Position numbers and translations under genes: made by a program | NCBI GenBank assembly: GCA_026874595.1 | Contig: CM049306.1 | Span: 27,829,519-27,893,518 of the forward strand | Length of the DNA: 64,000 bases | Direction: 5' to 3' | Source of the DNA: Sipunculus nudus | Taxonomy: Eukaryota > Annelida > Sipuncula > Golfingiida > Sipunculidae | The notes under the pieces: generated by a model | Database searches by the model: none | Told to the model about the DNA's origin: nothing | The model's input: the letters and a program-made list of their open reading frames with translations, nothing else | Shown here: positions 22,698-37,600 of the stretch, one piece after another | Layout of the letters: each line of letters opens with the position of its first letter | How positions within the stretch are numbered: position 1 is the first letter of the stretch

Positions 22698-25600
22698 GTA
22701 AGTATGGGTCATCAAAACTGTCATTCAGAGTCAACTGGCAAAACATCATATCATAGAGGACACACATGAAGCCAGATGGCCAGTTCAAATGTACAAGTTC
22801 TTATTCAGGTGATAAATAAGTTTGTCTCTTCAGAGTCTTGTGTTTAACTGATCTGGTACTTTATCTATATTCACCTTGTCAGTGTGTCATGATTGTCAGG
22901 CTTTGTGATATTGTCCTCATACTGGATCTGTTTTCTACAATTTTCATATTTCTTCTATAATATTCATCTGTAATTTAAAAAATTCCTACCATACCCAGTT
23001 CTAGATTTCATTTTGTTTTATTCATAGATGGGCCCTTTATAGCTGTGGGTTGAGACTGAAGAAGGTCACTGCTGGTCATTACACGTACTGTTATGCTGAA
23101 CGGGGAAAACCTCATCCTACCAAGTCAACAATACTCCTGGTGCATGGGTTCTCAGCCAGCAAAGACATGTGGGTCCCTGTAGTTAAGGTAAATCTGTATT
23201 TCAAGATTTTTGTTTTGTCTTGTGTTTAAAGATACATCACATACAAGAGATAGGAGATAAAAAAAATTTTCTGTATTAGGTATTCAGGTGTGAATTAATA
23301 TCTCTTTGGATTAAGGTCTAATAAAAAATCATGAAAATTACATTTTTCTGAAAAACATATGGTTTTATAGATGTTTGCTATATCTATCTTTTCACAAAAA
23401 CACGTTCATGGGGTTATATTGTATCAATTAGAAAAATAAGTATTTTAATTCAGATGTCAATCCCACTTGGGGTGCAAACAGGACCAACTGTCAACTCGGC
23501 GAGAGTTAGCAGCTATAAGTTGCTTATATGTTAACCATGCGATCGTGGTATTATGCAAATGGTTGATTGACAGGCGTGGGTAAGCCCCGGTCAGTCAGCC
23601 GGGAAAGAGCTTATCTTTATTACCAGCACTTACTAATTGGCACTAATTAATACAAACACGTCCCCCTATACGCCTAACCCAGAAGTAAACTGTACATTGT
23701 ACTCCTCCAGTCCCCGAATAATGTCTATGTCACTGCCCTAAAATATGTTAGTGTCACCCATTAATGGTCCTGGCACCAAGAATATACCCAGAAATATGAA
23801 TTTACCGATTGTTATTTCTGTAATATTGACCCTGCTATACACTATAACATTTTCTACATCATTACATCGCCAAAACCATTACCGAATACCTCGTTCCTTC
23901 TTCTATAATATACACTATCTTCAAACTGAACGTCATGGGTCGGAGAGAAAAGAGTAGAATGAGCGAAGATAAAATTCGCTATTTGAACGAGAGACAGTCA
24001 CATACTGCTGAGCACAAGGTTCCCGTGTCCATAACAAAACTACACAGAGATGACGATTCTGAGTCGTCAAGTGACGAAAACATGGAATCAGTGGAGGATG
24101 TAGATAAACGCCGAGGGTGGTGCAGCAATATGGGACAGCGTTGCATGAATGAATTTTCTGAGAGGAACGCGGCACCAAGTAACAACACCACGTCGCCTGC
24201 TAACAAATTTTACGAAGTTTACCGCGCCGGAGTCTTAGCTATGAGAGCGATCGGTAAAGGAAGAGCGGCCGCAGCACGATTTTGCGCGTATGTGACTGGT
24301 GTAAATAAATCTAATGAGAGAGATATGTGTTGCTGCTAGCTATGTAGTGTCTCATATATAATTGTGAGAGGAAGAGAAAGCTGTTAATTGGATAAGGGTA
24401 TATGGTAGTTTGAATGAGAGCGCAGTCACTTCACACCTGACACGTGCCCCGGCGCGGTAGCCCATGACCTGATTACCTATGACCGACCCCTCGGACCAGT
24501 AAGCTCCGCTTACTTTAGTTTGACAGTTCTCCAGCTGTCATGATGCCTAAAAAAATCCATTTTTAACATTGATAAACCATTAATTTTTATAATTTATATA
24601 TTGAAACCGATTCTCATCGGAACATTTAGTAAAAAAATACAACTGTCACTTGCGCTTATATCCCTGTTTTCCACTCGAAACGAAATTTCTTTTCCCAAAC
24701 AGTTTTTGGCCGTTTTCTCAAAACAGTATTTCAGGAGACTGTAAGGTCATCAGAGCGATATTTCTCTAAAACCAAAATATAGTCTTCAAATTTTGCATAT
24801 AGGTAAATCAAAAAGTATTCTAAAATGCGTTTTTTTCTTTTTCCTATATCGTTTTCAGTGTAGAAGAAATACATTATTAAAAAGAAAAAAGTATTGTTAA
24901 CATCACACATTTTTTTTTAAATTTAAAATTCATTATAAAAAAAGGACTCTAAATATATAACTAAAAAAACGCCTTGAGATATTTGTATGTAGTTTCAAAT
25001 GATACTATTTCCACACACATACCCTATGCCAATTTTGAGATATATCCAATTAAAAAAAATTATTTTAAATCATTTCAAGTTTTAAATTTTCAAAGTGGAC
25101 ACTGTTACACTTTTTAAATATATCTCATCTGATAGAGAATATTCTAAGGATTCTAAATATACATACATCACCGTGTCTAAAATGATTATTAATATGAATT
25201 CTAAAGCTAAATTAAACCAAGGTTGTTTGACGATGATTAGACCTTAAGTTTTGATTGTGATACATGTATCTTGTGTGTTGATGTCATTAGTGTCATAGTG
25301 TTTAATTCATTATATCAGTGACTGGTCATATTTCTTCATAATTTATTTAATCAGTTACATTTTCAGTTGACAAATATTGCAAAGAAATCAAATCATCTGC
25401 AAAAAAAAATCTTTAAAACATAAGGAAGACAGGACACAAAGTAGTAGTTAATATCAAAACTTACTTTGATCAATGGGCTACAAGTGAAACATTAATTTGT
25501 CAGTAGAACTGCACTTGTACATTTGTCATTGGTATTAGTTTTAAAATCATGCACCAGTCTAGTTTTTGTGACAGACACTGTGGTGACATCTTTTGACAAG

Positions 25601-28600
25601 TATGGTTACTTTACACAGTGCTATTGTAGCATGATTTATTTAGTCTTGTATCTTAATGTACTCATGTCAATCATTGTCATTTGCATATTAGTGTTAGTGG
25701 CAGTAGACCTAGAAATGATAAAATTCCAAAGTGTGCTTCTCAGTCAGAATGATGATGGTTCCTGCCACTGTTGATATTACAATAGAAGAAGTATAGGAAA
25801 TAATGTGCTTAGCTTTAGATTTGCTGGGTTAAATTGTTGTGATTTCTAGTTTCACATTAATTAGCAAGGCTTCCATTTTCTCAATCTCACAAACCAGCAA
25901 CTGCACATAGTATATTCACCACCATATAAATTAATAAATAAACACAAAAGAGCTTTAAAAAATTATATTCAACAACCCAAGGGAATAATGAGTGAATGGG
26001 TACTGTCCATTATCAGATAATTTAAAAGATCGGGTCATATTTAAATTATCAATCTTTTGCTTTACCATGTTTGATTCTACACTCATGGATAACAATAAAT
26101 GCTACATACCAGTGAGACTTCCGTTTCAATGGGATTTCATCTGTGTAGGATGGACATCTGATTAAAAAAAGGTTTGAATTTTGTGATTGTTTCCCTTTCA
26201 CAGTTGTCTTGATATTAAAACCCATGTGAACAAAAAGCCAATCACAGTAATTGATTCATTATTGCTTATCATTTAATTTCCCTTTCATTAATCAGACATG
26301 ATTTTACAAAAGTACCTAACACTCACAATAGCAGTATTCATATTTGATTAACTGGTCTTTTATGTTTCAGAGACTACCGCAGGACCTCCATATTGTAGTA
26401 GTAGACCTTCCTGGACATGGTGGTACCACCACCCCTCATCCACATCACAACATCTCACTCATAAAATATTCAGATTATCTTAATGAGGTGAGCTGCTACG
26501 TTTACTACAGATATATGAAGGTCACCTTCAGAGTGGCAGCACATTTCTGTTAATATATTCAAAAACTATAAATTATATAAAAAAAGAGTTAAATAATTTT
26601 GTGGTGTACTTGCTTAAGTCAGATATCTGTCTGGAATGTAAATAATTAGCTGTGTGTTCTTGTGAAATTTAGTTCATAATTACCGGGTTGTAATGGATAC
26701 TGGTATACAGGATAATCATGATATCTGACAGCTGTAATAACCACACTGCTATCTTTCTTGTTCTTATCATTATATCACTATATGCATTTTTGTCCCTGGT
26801 CAGTCATGTGTCATTTGTTGATTTTACTTTATATTTCATCACCAAGACCTGTTATTTTGTGGACAATTTTATCAGTTTTGCATATTTAATGTTACTTTTA
26901 AGATTTTCTGAACAGATAGAAACACAAGTGACCACTACTAGTCAGTTATTCAGTTTCTGTATGCTGCTTAAACCGAGTGGGCTTCAGGTTCTTTTTGAAA
27001 TTTAGAAGTGAAGATGGCTTGCTTAGTTCTGGGTGAAGTGCATTCCTTAATTGGGGAGGGGGAGACTGGCTCCTACTTGGAACAATTTTTCAACAGCTGT
27101 CCTGGAAATTTTGGCTATGTGTCGCAAACCCTTGTCACTGGACTGTAGACACTGCTGTGGTGCATAGGTTAATAGCACCTCTATGAGGTAGTCAGGAGAA
27201 CTATATATATATATAAGGTTGTAAAAAACCCTGAAAGTCAGCAAGAGGATTTTATATATGATTCTCTGACTGACTGGTAGCCTGTGCAGTCCCTTCAGAA
27301 CTGGGCTGAAGTGATCCCTGCTCTTGAGTATGTGTAATAACATGTGTAGCAGAGTTCTGTGCTACCTGAAGACAATGTATCTGGGTTCTTGGCAGTCCAT
27401 ACAAACCCTCATTGTTTTAATCCAGACTGGACACCACAAGCGAGTTGATGGCTGTTCTGCATGCGTCCTGAGTGACATGCTTGCGAACCTTGCTGATCTG
27501 ACAGAGTTGGTGGTAAATTGACCTGAAGACATTGTTTACATGTGGAATCATGCATATGTTTTGATCAAATAGTGCTCCAAGATCACGTATATATTCTACA
27601 GGAATGATCAAAGCATCTCCAGTCTTGACTACCAGGGTTGCAGGCCTTGATGGCACCAATATACTGCTTTGGTGCAGTACCCAACAGTTCAGTCTTTGCA
27701 TCATTCAACACAAGTTAGTTTGAGATTATCAAAGCCCTCACATCACTCGCACAACTTCCATAGACTCGATTGTGGATCACATGCTGGTGGCATCCTTGAG
27801 CTTGAAGTGATTGTATATCTGGGTGTCATCTGCATACCTTAAGGAGAATGGATGTTGTCAAAAGATGGCTGTGAGTGGGTGGATATAGCACAGGAATAGC
27901 AGAGGTCCCAAGACAGACCTCTGTGGGACACCTGTGTGGAGAGGGAGTGTTTGGGATCTGGACCCTGCTGTCAAGTAGTCTTCAACCAATGGAGTGCTAC
28001 ATCATGTACACCAAAAGTATGTCTCAGTTGATCCAGGAGAACATCATTACTCATGGTATCAGAGGCTGCGGAGAGGCCCAACATCAGCATCATGTGCCCT
28101 CTCCACAGCCCATGGCCATGTCAATATTGCTCTTTACTTTAGAGAGCGCATCCTCAGTGCTGTGCCCACAGCAATAAGCAGAACGAAGGGTTCATGCAGA
28201 CCATTCTTGGAGATGTGTTCTGAAAGCTGGTCAGCAGTAATTCTCTCAATCGGTTTGCTTAAGAAAGTTTGACACTGGCCAACAGTTCTTGAGGTTGTTT
28301 TGGTCAAGGCCGGGCTTCTGGAGGAGTGTTTAACAACAGCTGACTTGAGGCTGAAATATAAGCTTTTAAAAGAAGCCCCCCCCCCCCCCCCCGACCCTGA
28401 CAAACACACAAACATAAAATGTAAAGTGGGTTGTTAAACAAGGTTTAGTATTACAAAGAAAATATCATTTGTCATACCTATAATCTAGATTTTCACTGGT
28501 CTTGTCCAACTTCAATATTTTTTTCAGGTTTTTGTAAGGCTGTATGACATACAGCATATTATTTATAAATTAATGTCTACTTGTCTTTTTTTTCAGTTCG

Positions 28601-31600
28601 TAATGGCAACAGGCCTGGATAAGAGACCATTCCATCTTGTAGGGACATCACTAGGTGGCGCCATTGCAGCATGTTATGCTGCTCGTTTTCCAGAACATTT
28701 ATGTTTATTATCCCTCAACTGCCCAGCAGGTGGGTGCTCAAATATGTTCACTGTTTGTATATTATTCTTTTGCTTAGTTCATGCTGTTTTACTGTGTTGT
28801 AGTTGCATGCACATTGTTGGACTCAGGCTGTGAGCCCCTGTTGACACAGACCATCCAAGTCAAAGCCTGGGCCCACTTTCTGTGAGTCAGAAAGTTATTT
28901 TGAACTCTGTAAAAAAGTATACACTAAAGGCACTTCAAAACCATACTCTGAAGGTATAATGTGCACTTTATATTAGTTTACATATGCTTTTTACTTAAAT
29001 ATTAATCATGTTTCGACTGGACCTGGAATCTTCTTACTTGACATCCAGGGAGGTCCATCCAAAAGTCTCCTTTAAAACCTGAAATAAGGTCTCTATTACC
29101 CATATCATCTGAGAAATTGGACTCAGAATTACCCCAAGAATAATTAATTGTTTGATACAAAAAAAATCCAGTATCTGAACAAATAATGCATTGATCACCA
29201 TGATTTTTTGCATGGATATTGCATGGAGTGTTTCATCAGTTTCTGCACTGACTAGTGGCTCCACCTGTATTTTTTTATTTTTTTTTTAGGATTTATTTTT
29301 CTTTTTTTTGAGACCTTAAAACATGTAGTTGTCTGTTAGCAGGGCACAAGTCATAACCGCTTTACCTTGAATCTTCAAACTTGACATCCAGGCAGGTCCA
29401 TGAAAAGTCTCCTAGGAAACCTGAAATTAGGTCTCTGTTACCCATTTCATCTGAGCTGTGGGGCTCAGAATTTCCCCCAGAATTATTAAAAGTTTAATAC
29501 AAAAACTCCAGTAACTGAACAACTAATGCATTGATCACCATAATTGTTTGCATGGATATAGATCATGGAGTGTTCATTAGTTCCTGCAGACTAATGGCAC
29601 CACCTGGATTTTTTTCTAAATTTTTAAGAATGTTTTTCTCAATTTTTGAGACCTTTAAAGATGCAGTTGTCTGTTTACAGGGCACAAATTGTTACCACTG
29701 AGTCTTGATGAACTTGAGCTTATATGCCTGAACTATGATCCCACCTATATAATCTTAATCAGTTGCCTGTGCAAGGACATAATGTCAACATGCCAGTTGG
29801 CTGAGGGTCATGACCCATGGGTTACTTGTTATTGTATCCCTAGCCAAAGTCAAGATGCTATGGTTTAAGGACGCCCCTGCTGCCGCCGCAGAAATTTTGT
29901 TTGGACTTGATAACTGGAAAAATATATTACGGATCTTTACCAAACTTGACATATGCATTGATATGGGTGAGAGGAAGAAGCCTGTTTTAAAATGGTGTCA
30001 TGACCTCTTCTTGGAGAGTGACCTTGATCTTGAAAAGGTCCAGGGGGGGGGGGGGGAATCACACAAATTCTTAAATATCTTAAGAAATCTTGCATGGATT
30101 GATCCGAAAATCAATTTGACCAAAGATCTTTAATTGATAGTGATGTCATGTACCGGATACTAGTGGCACCATCTGATATCCTTTTCTTGTTTTTGTGCCA
30201 TTTAATACCCCCATCATTGCCACTTGACAGTACTGTGAGCATTATAAGTCAAAAACTAATGGACAGATTTCTTTCATATTTTGCATATACATAGACATGG
30301 GTTATGGGATGATGTATATTTAAATTGGGGTCATGACCTTTCCTATAAGATGTGCCTTGACCTTGAATATTGCCATATATGGTGAAAATCACAAAAAATC
30401 ATAAATATCTCATTTAGGAATGGATTTAGGATAGCTTTGTCTTCTGCGGAAGACAGGTGGCACCGCCTACTGTTCTTTTCTTGTTTTCCAGCCTTTTAAT
30501 TACCCATCATTGCCTCTTGACAGTACAGTGAGCATTATAAGTCTAAAACTAATGGACAGATTGGGCTGAAATTGTGCATGTCCATTGATCTTGGATACCT
30601 CCATCTTGTATTTAAGACTGGTGGCACTATCTGCAATTGTAATTATGTGGAGTCCATCCCTACGTTTGCATTCGGTGGAAATTGCTCATATATCCAGAGT
30701 GGTTCAAGGAATTGGTCTGAAATTTGGCATGTCTATTCATCTTGGAAAGTTTTCTTGTAAACCAGACAGATGGTGCCACCTGTCAATCATGTTTTTTGGC
30801 TCAGCTGACTGTAAGTCAACTGAGGTATAGGTTTGGCGTTTTCTCCATCGGCCATCTGGCCGTTAGGTCATCTGTTATGCAGGGCACAAATTGTAACCGT
30901 TGACCCTAGAAGCCTGTAACTAAAAATCTGGGGAGATCCATAAAAAATCACCTTGGGAACCTGAAATTAGGTCACTGCGACCTATATCCTCCGAGCTATG
31001 GGGCTTGTAAGTACCCCCCCCCCCCCCCAGAATAATCAACAATTTGATACAAAACCTCCAATATCTTGATAATTAATGCATGGATTGTCATGAATCTTGC
31101 CTTGAATATTGACCATGACTAGTTTCGACAGGTCCCTTAAAGTGGTTCCACCACCAATATTTTTTCTTATTTTTACAAATATTTTTCTATTTTTTTTAAC
31201 TGTAAAATGACAACAATGATGTCAGTTTCTCAGCTATGATTGCATCTCGTGTCCCACAACCTGGTGTGTTTATTGTTCACAAGTGGAGGCCCTATTGTAA
31301 TCATACTGTCTGTCTGTTTGTCTAGCCAGGGTTCGTATGCACCTTGAAAACCTTGAAAAGTGCTTGAATTTAGTCATTTCAATTTCAAGGGCTTGAAAAG
31401 TGCTTAAAAAGAGAGTGTAATTTGGAAAAGTGCTTGAAAAATAAAATTTTGTGAAAGAGTTTGGTGTATGTTGTGTGTATGCATACCTGGAAATTTAATC
31501 TCCACTTTGGGGCATCTCTACGTCAATCAAATGTATGAAATAAAATTACCCCAGTCGTGGATGAATGAGACTGGGCAGTGAAAGTGACGATGTAACAAGT

Positions 31601-34600
31601 TAACATACGAGGGTAGTAACCATGTTTATCATCATATAGTAATTGAGCTGCTTTACTGGAAAGATCGTGGAGTTTTCCCCTGAGGTACGTATAAAAGCTC
31701 TTTAATTGAGAACTCGATACACGCTGGTCAAGTTAACATAAGTATTTCCACAAGATTTATAATTCAAATTTAAATGTAATACTACAGAGATTATTAATAT
31801 AGCTATTGAGAAGATCTGTCCAAGGGAAATAATTATCTGGGAACAAACCAAGGGAATAAAATGTGTGAAAATTACATGATGGGAACAATTCGAATCTGAG
31901 GGATAATATTAATATAAAACTAATTCGCTAAGTAGATTATGTTGTTTAAATCAAGTTAACTTTACTTTTTACATTGGTAACTCCGCGATAATAATTATAT
32001 CAGAGGGGTCCTATTTCCCCAACTAACCCGATCCGACTTTGTTTTGGTTAAAGGTTTTTCAGTTTACCCACGGGTTGCGTTTTTTTTTATCTTGGCACTT
32101 CGCATTCCACGTGTACGCGCTGTGATCGTCATTTGTTAGCTCCCTAAGACCAATGATCAGCGAAATACGGTTTACACGCGGGGTCAATCCAATTAAGGAT
32201 AAATACTGTTTGTCCGAAATAGGTTAAGGTGTTTAAGGTGTTTAAGGTTCTGACGCATATTCACATACTTTGGCGTCAGTCTTTTAAAAGGCTAGGATCC
32301 ATCGGGGAAATCACATTTTTGTTGCGATGTGATAGCCGTTTGTAAGCGTAGTACGCTGGCAGTTTAAATATAGTGATCAGCGACATATACAACTTCCAGC
32401 ATCGGCCCCCTTCTTGGCCTTCATAACGATTGCTTAAAGCTCGCCAATAAGAGTTTTTTTTAATAAGATTTCACAGTGTTAGTTTTTGTCAAATATTGGA
32501 CAGGTTTGAATAGAAATCTGGCTGCGTCCGTGATCGTTAGATAACAACCTTCACAGGTGTTGCCCGGCCATTTGTTGACACGTGCGGCCTGTGACTTGGC
32601 GGGAAACGGCAGAAACTCCGTGCACGACAAGGTCGTCATATTAAACATGCTGATATGAAGTTTGACTTGTATTGTTTTGAATAATTTGATAATAATATAC
32701 CCAAATATCGTATATGGGTAACATATTACAGGCTTTTATTGAATTTTTTTGCCATTGAAAACTGAATGAATATCCCCCACGAAAGTTTGAGCTAGTCGGC
32801 AAATCAGAGATCCGTATTCAAGATTTTATATGTTTTAGACCTTCGTTATCAGATTAGTTAACTCTGTCAAGGTCATGCCAAAGATGAGTGATCATTTTGA
32901 ATGTAAAGTTAAAACACCATGACTGGCTATACTGAAGGGTAAATCACAAGCGCTTCAATTGCGGTTAGTGTATATTTCGGTTAAATTTGTTACTTTTCTG
33001 AGTCATTTCCTTATATCTTTTACTTAATTTACATTTCCTAGCCTTTTTATCACACTATATGGTCCATCTCATATTATAAATATTATTTTGCATTTTGTGT
33101 TACAAGCCTTTCGATGTCGGCAAAATACATGGGTGAAGGTGCACTGACCGTCCACAAATTTTGATGTCCTTGAAAATACTTTTCAGGTCCTTGAAAAGTG
33201 CTTGAAAAGTGCTTGAAATTTTTATCATGATAAGTGTATGAACCCTGCCAGCTGACTATCTGTCTGTCCATCCGTTCATCCACACAAATTTGTTTCCAGA
33301 TGATATCTCCAGGTTGGATTGACATATGGATTTCAAACATGACTTACACATGGCCCACCACTAAAGAAAGAACCTGTATGATTTTAGGGTTATAAGGTCA
33401 AAGGTCAAGGTCACAAGACACACTTATTTAAAAAAGATTATGGCTGCATTTTAAGCCAAGCTTTTCATCCCAAACTTTCCATCTTACACATTTAGCTGAC
33501 CAGTAGCTCTTCAGTATGGAGAGAGCATAAATTAATTTAGGGTCACAAGGTCAAAGATCAAGGTCACAGGGGCCATGTGTTCACAAATTTGTTTCCAGAT
33601 GATAACTCCAGTTTAGTGAGACATATTTGTTTCAAACTTAATTTTTATATGGTTCACCAATAAAGTAAGAACCCTGTCGATTTTAGGGTCCAAGGTCAAA
33701 GGTCACAGGAACCATTTCTATAAAAGGAATGTATATGCATTTCAAGCTAAACTTTTCATCACAAACCTTCCATCATCAAGATAAAGGGTCATAGGGTCAA
33801 AGATCAAGGTCACAGGGCCCATCCATTCACAAATTAGTTTATGGATGTTAATTCTGCTTTGATTAGACAGATTGGCTTCAAACTTGATTTATTAATGACC
33901 CTCAAGTAGGAAACGTTTTGATATTTAGGGTCCAGAGGTCAAAGGTGAAGGTCACAAGAGCCACATCTTTAAAATGATTGTGGATGCACTTTAAATCAAA
34001 TCTTTCACACATGGCTTACCTGCCCAAAGTGGTAGGAATCTTTAGATTTTCAGGTTACCCTTGTCAAGGGTCAAGGTCACTGGACCACTTTCTTTTAAAG
34101 TTTGTTTCTAGGATAATAAATTCTCAGATTTTTTGGTCACAAGGTCATTGGTTAAGATCACAGGTCCATCATTCTGAAAAATTTCTTTAAAAATATCTTT
34201 ATAGACATACAGCTGAGCGCTGAGACCCCTGGGTCCCTAGTTGTAGAATAAATTAATGCCCTTTTCTGATGGGTGATTTGCCCTGTAGGCCTGAAATTGA
34301 GCATATCCACAGATCATGGACTCCATCTTGTACTCAAGACTGGTGGTGCCATCTCCAATGTTTTCCGTGGCTGCCATCTGTACATGTGCTTTGGGTGAAA
34401 ATTGCTCCTATCTCGGGAATGGTTCAAGGTATTGGTCTTAGATTTGGCATGTCTATCCATCTTGGAATATTTTCTTGTAAACCAGACAGGTGGCACCACC
34501 TGCCTCTACATTTTGGTAAAATAAAGTAATGCTCTTTTCTCAAGAGAGATTCATCATATTGGCCCCCATATTTGGTGAAAAATATTGTGTTAATGAGACC

Positions 34601-37600
34601 AAAATAATTGTGTGCGTGCTGAAAGGTTTTGTTTTTATACCTATTTATTCATGTTTGAATAACCCACTATGTGTAGTGTTCATCAACATCAGTGTACATT
34701 ACATTAGACATTGACTCAGTCATTTTCTGTCCTGACTTTGGCCTCTGTTATCAGTCAGTATGAGGAAGCTGGGGTCACTGTACCACTCACTGTGGTTATC
34801 TGTGTCAAGATAACATGTTATCTGTCTTGTGATCTTTTATATCATTGTATACTCAGGAGGGTCACTTATTATGAAACAGAACTAAATACTTGGGTCAGCG
34901 CTTTTTGTTCTTAATGGGTTGTTAATAGACAAAATGTGCGTTACATCTGACATTTGATTTAATATCACAAAAGTTAAGTGTGGAAGATTTATTTTCTTAG
35001 CACTGTATTACTTTAAACTGTTTTTGCTCTACCCTAGATAGTGATATATATATATATATACATAAATATAGTTCAGTAGGTACCATTTGTTATCATTAAT
35101 CATTTTCTCTCCATTTCTTTGTGCTTGATGACAAGGGAGCATTATCCAATATAATTATTCATTTAATTGCAGTAGTTTTCATATTTTTTCAGAAAGGATT
35201 CAATTTGACAGAAGATAAAAAAGACTGTTTGAAATGATTTCCATTTACTAATATCAAAGGTAATCTGAACCTCAGGGTTAAAAGACCATAAACCCATCAC
35301 CTATAATATTAATATATTTTAATTTTATTGGTTTACAATTTTTCTCAGCTTTTCATTGACCGCAACCTAAACTGGTAGTAATCAGTCCAGTTCAGATTGA
35401 CAGAATGTGCAACTGTTCATGGTGATCTGCTTCTGTGGCCATTATCATTCACCAGTCAGTGATTCAGTGATGTAACCTGTTCATATTGTGTTTGAATTCA
35501 CAGTGCAAACCCCAGTAGAGAATCAGTTTTTGTGTGAACTTCGTTCTGGTTACTGTCGACTGCTTCCTGAAAGCACAGATGATATGCAAAAGATGCTGGA
35601 TTCTGTTTGGTACAAGAAGCAGAAATTATCAAAACAGGTGAGAGCATGATTTGAAATATTGTCACTTTTGAAGTTTGTTGACAGTCTGACAGATAATCAA
35701 ATATGTACATGTAAAAACTTAAATATCATGTCTCTTTTAAACTGCAGGGGGGACTCTCATTGATGGCCATATATTATTTTTAGCTCAGCTGACTGTTATT
35801 CATCTGAGCAATAGCGACTTCTCTTTGTCCGTCAGCCGTCCAGCCATCAGGCCGTCTGTCCGTTAACAAGGCACAAATCGTAACCACTGGACCTGGAATC
35901 ATCTTACTTTACATCCAGGGAGGCCCATGAAAAATCTCATTGAAAACCTGGAATAAGGTCTCTGTTACCCATATTCTTCGAGCTATGGGGCTCCGAAGTA
36001 CCCTCCAGAATAATGGAAAATTTGATATAAAACTCAATTATCTGAACAACTAATGCATTGATCACCATGATTATTTGCATATATATTGATCATGGAGTGT
36101 TTCATCAGTTTCTGCAGTCTGGTGGTGCCACGTGTATTTTTTTTATTTTTACAAATTTTTTTCTTTATTTTTGAGACCTCTTAAGATGCGTTCATCTGTT
36201 AACAGGGCACAAATCCTAATCACTAGATTTAGAATCTTCTAAGCTGCTGACATCCAAGGAGATCCATGAAAAGTCTCATGTGAAACCTGAAATTAGGTCT
36301 CTATTACCAATATCCTCTGAGCTATGCTTTAGTTAAATTGGGATACCACCTACAAAATTTGGCATTGATAAAATTCCTTTTGTGAATGTTTTCCTAATCA
36401 GCTGAGTGTCATGACCCCTGGGTCATATATATATGTGTGTCTATATATATATATATAATATATATATACACATATATATGTGCACTGCAACTGGAAGTCT
36501 TGAATGTATATTTTTTCTTGAAGTGGTTAATTATGTTTATAAATTACATTTAATTTTCTTCTTGTAGTTTCTCCAGGGAGCCCTAAAGCTTCGCCAGCCA
36601 AGGAATGAATTTTACCGCAGATGTAAGTTATAACGCTTTAAAAAATCACTTTAAACAGATATTTGTCAGTCTTTGATTTAGCCAGTTATGTCCTCGACAG
36701 ACTTTAATATAATGAATTATGTCATGAATTGTGACCTTTGAAATTATTATTAAAGTGGGTATTGGCTGTTTGCTTCCAGGGATTTGCATATTAGAGGATA
36801 TAATTGCATACAACATAGGTACATGTATGTATAACCAAAGGACAAGATTTACTGAATATAGAAATGTCTATAATTTGTTTATTGCAGATGGTTAGGTTAT
36901 CAGAAAATAAAGAAAACAATTGGTTTTAACAATATATTCATCTAGTCTGTGTGTTCTATATGAATGATATTAAACATTGCTTGTTATTTCCATGAGGTTT
37001 GCAGAATGGGCAACAACACTGGCAAGTGGCGCCCTCTGGAGTGTTTTGGTAAACTATTGAGGAAGTTGACAGTGACATATCTATAGAAGTTTGAAATCAT
37101 GAGGCATGTAGAAAAGGATGTACTTGTAATGGAGCGCCCTCTGTAGTGTTTTAGGTTAACTATCAGGGGGACCCTCAAAAGTAATTTAACCATAGCTGTT
37201 TGAAATTAACTTCCTAATCCAGCACCATTTTGATGGGAAAATTGCAATGGGCTCAGAAGAACCATTATTAACAGTTCCTGAATATAGAAATAAATCATAT
37301 ATTGATAATCTATTTATAAATTTTCTCATTTCTCACCAGTGTTTCTTGAGCTTACAAAAGAGATTGACAACAACAGTATGACAGACCTGATAAACAAGAT
37401 ACATACACCAGTACAGCTGGTCTGGGGACAGCAGGACCAGGTAAGGATAACATTTTGTAGATATAGGGAGGCCTCTATAACTTATACAGTTTAATGGATT
37501 ATATTCATTCAGAGTTTTATTTTGTATAGAGTCTCTTCTATAATTCATATGATTACATGCATCCCCAGATTAAATGTTTGAGGTCATATATTTCATTTCT

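Larger units (their letters stand above)
28730..35503 (+). other. ABHD6 intron 4, repeat-packed
   Basis: 6.8-kb intron made almost wholly of repeat families: cacaaatcgtaacc-type copies, a Helitron-like fragment, a hAT-like insertion, and a half-site-rich array. The part after about 34,540 is AT-rich with a short (TA)n run at 35,045. Confidence 0.8.
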
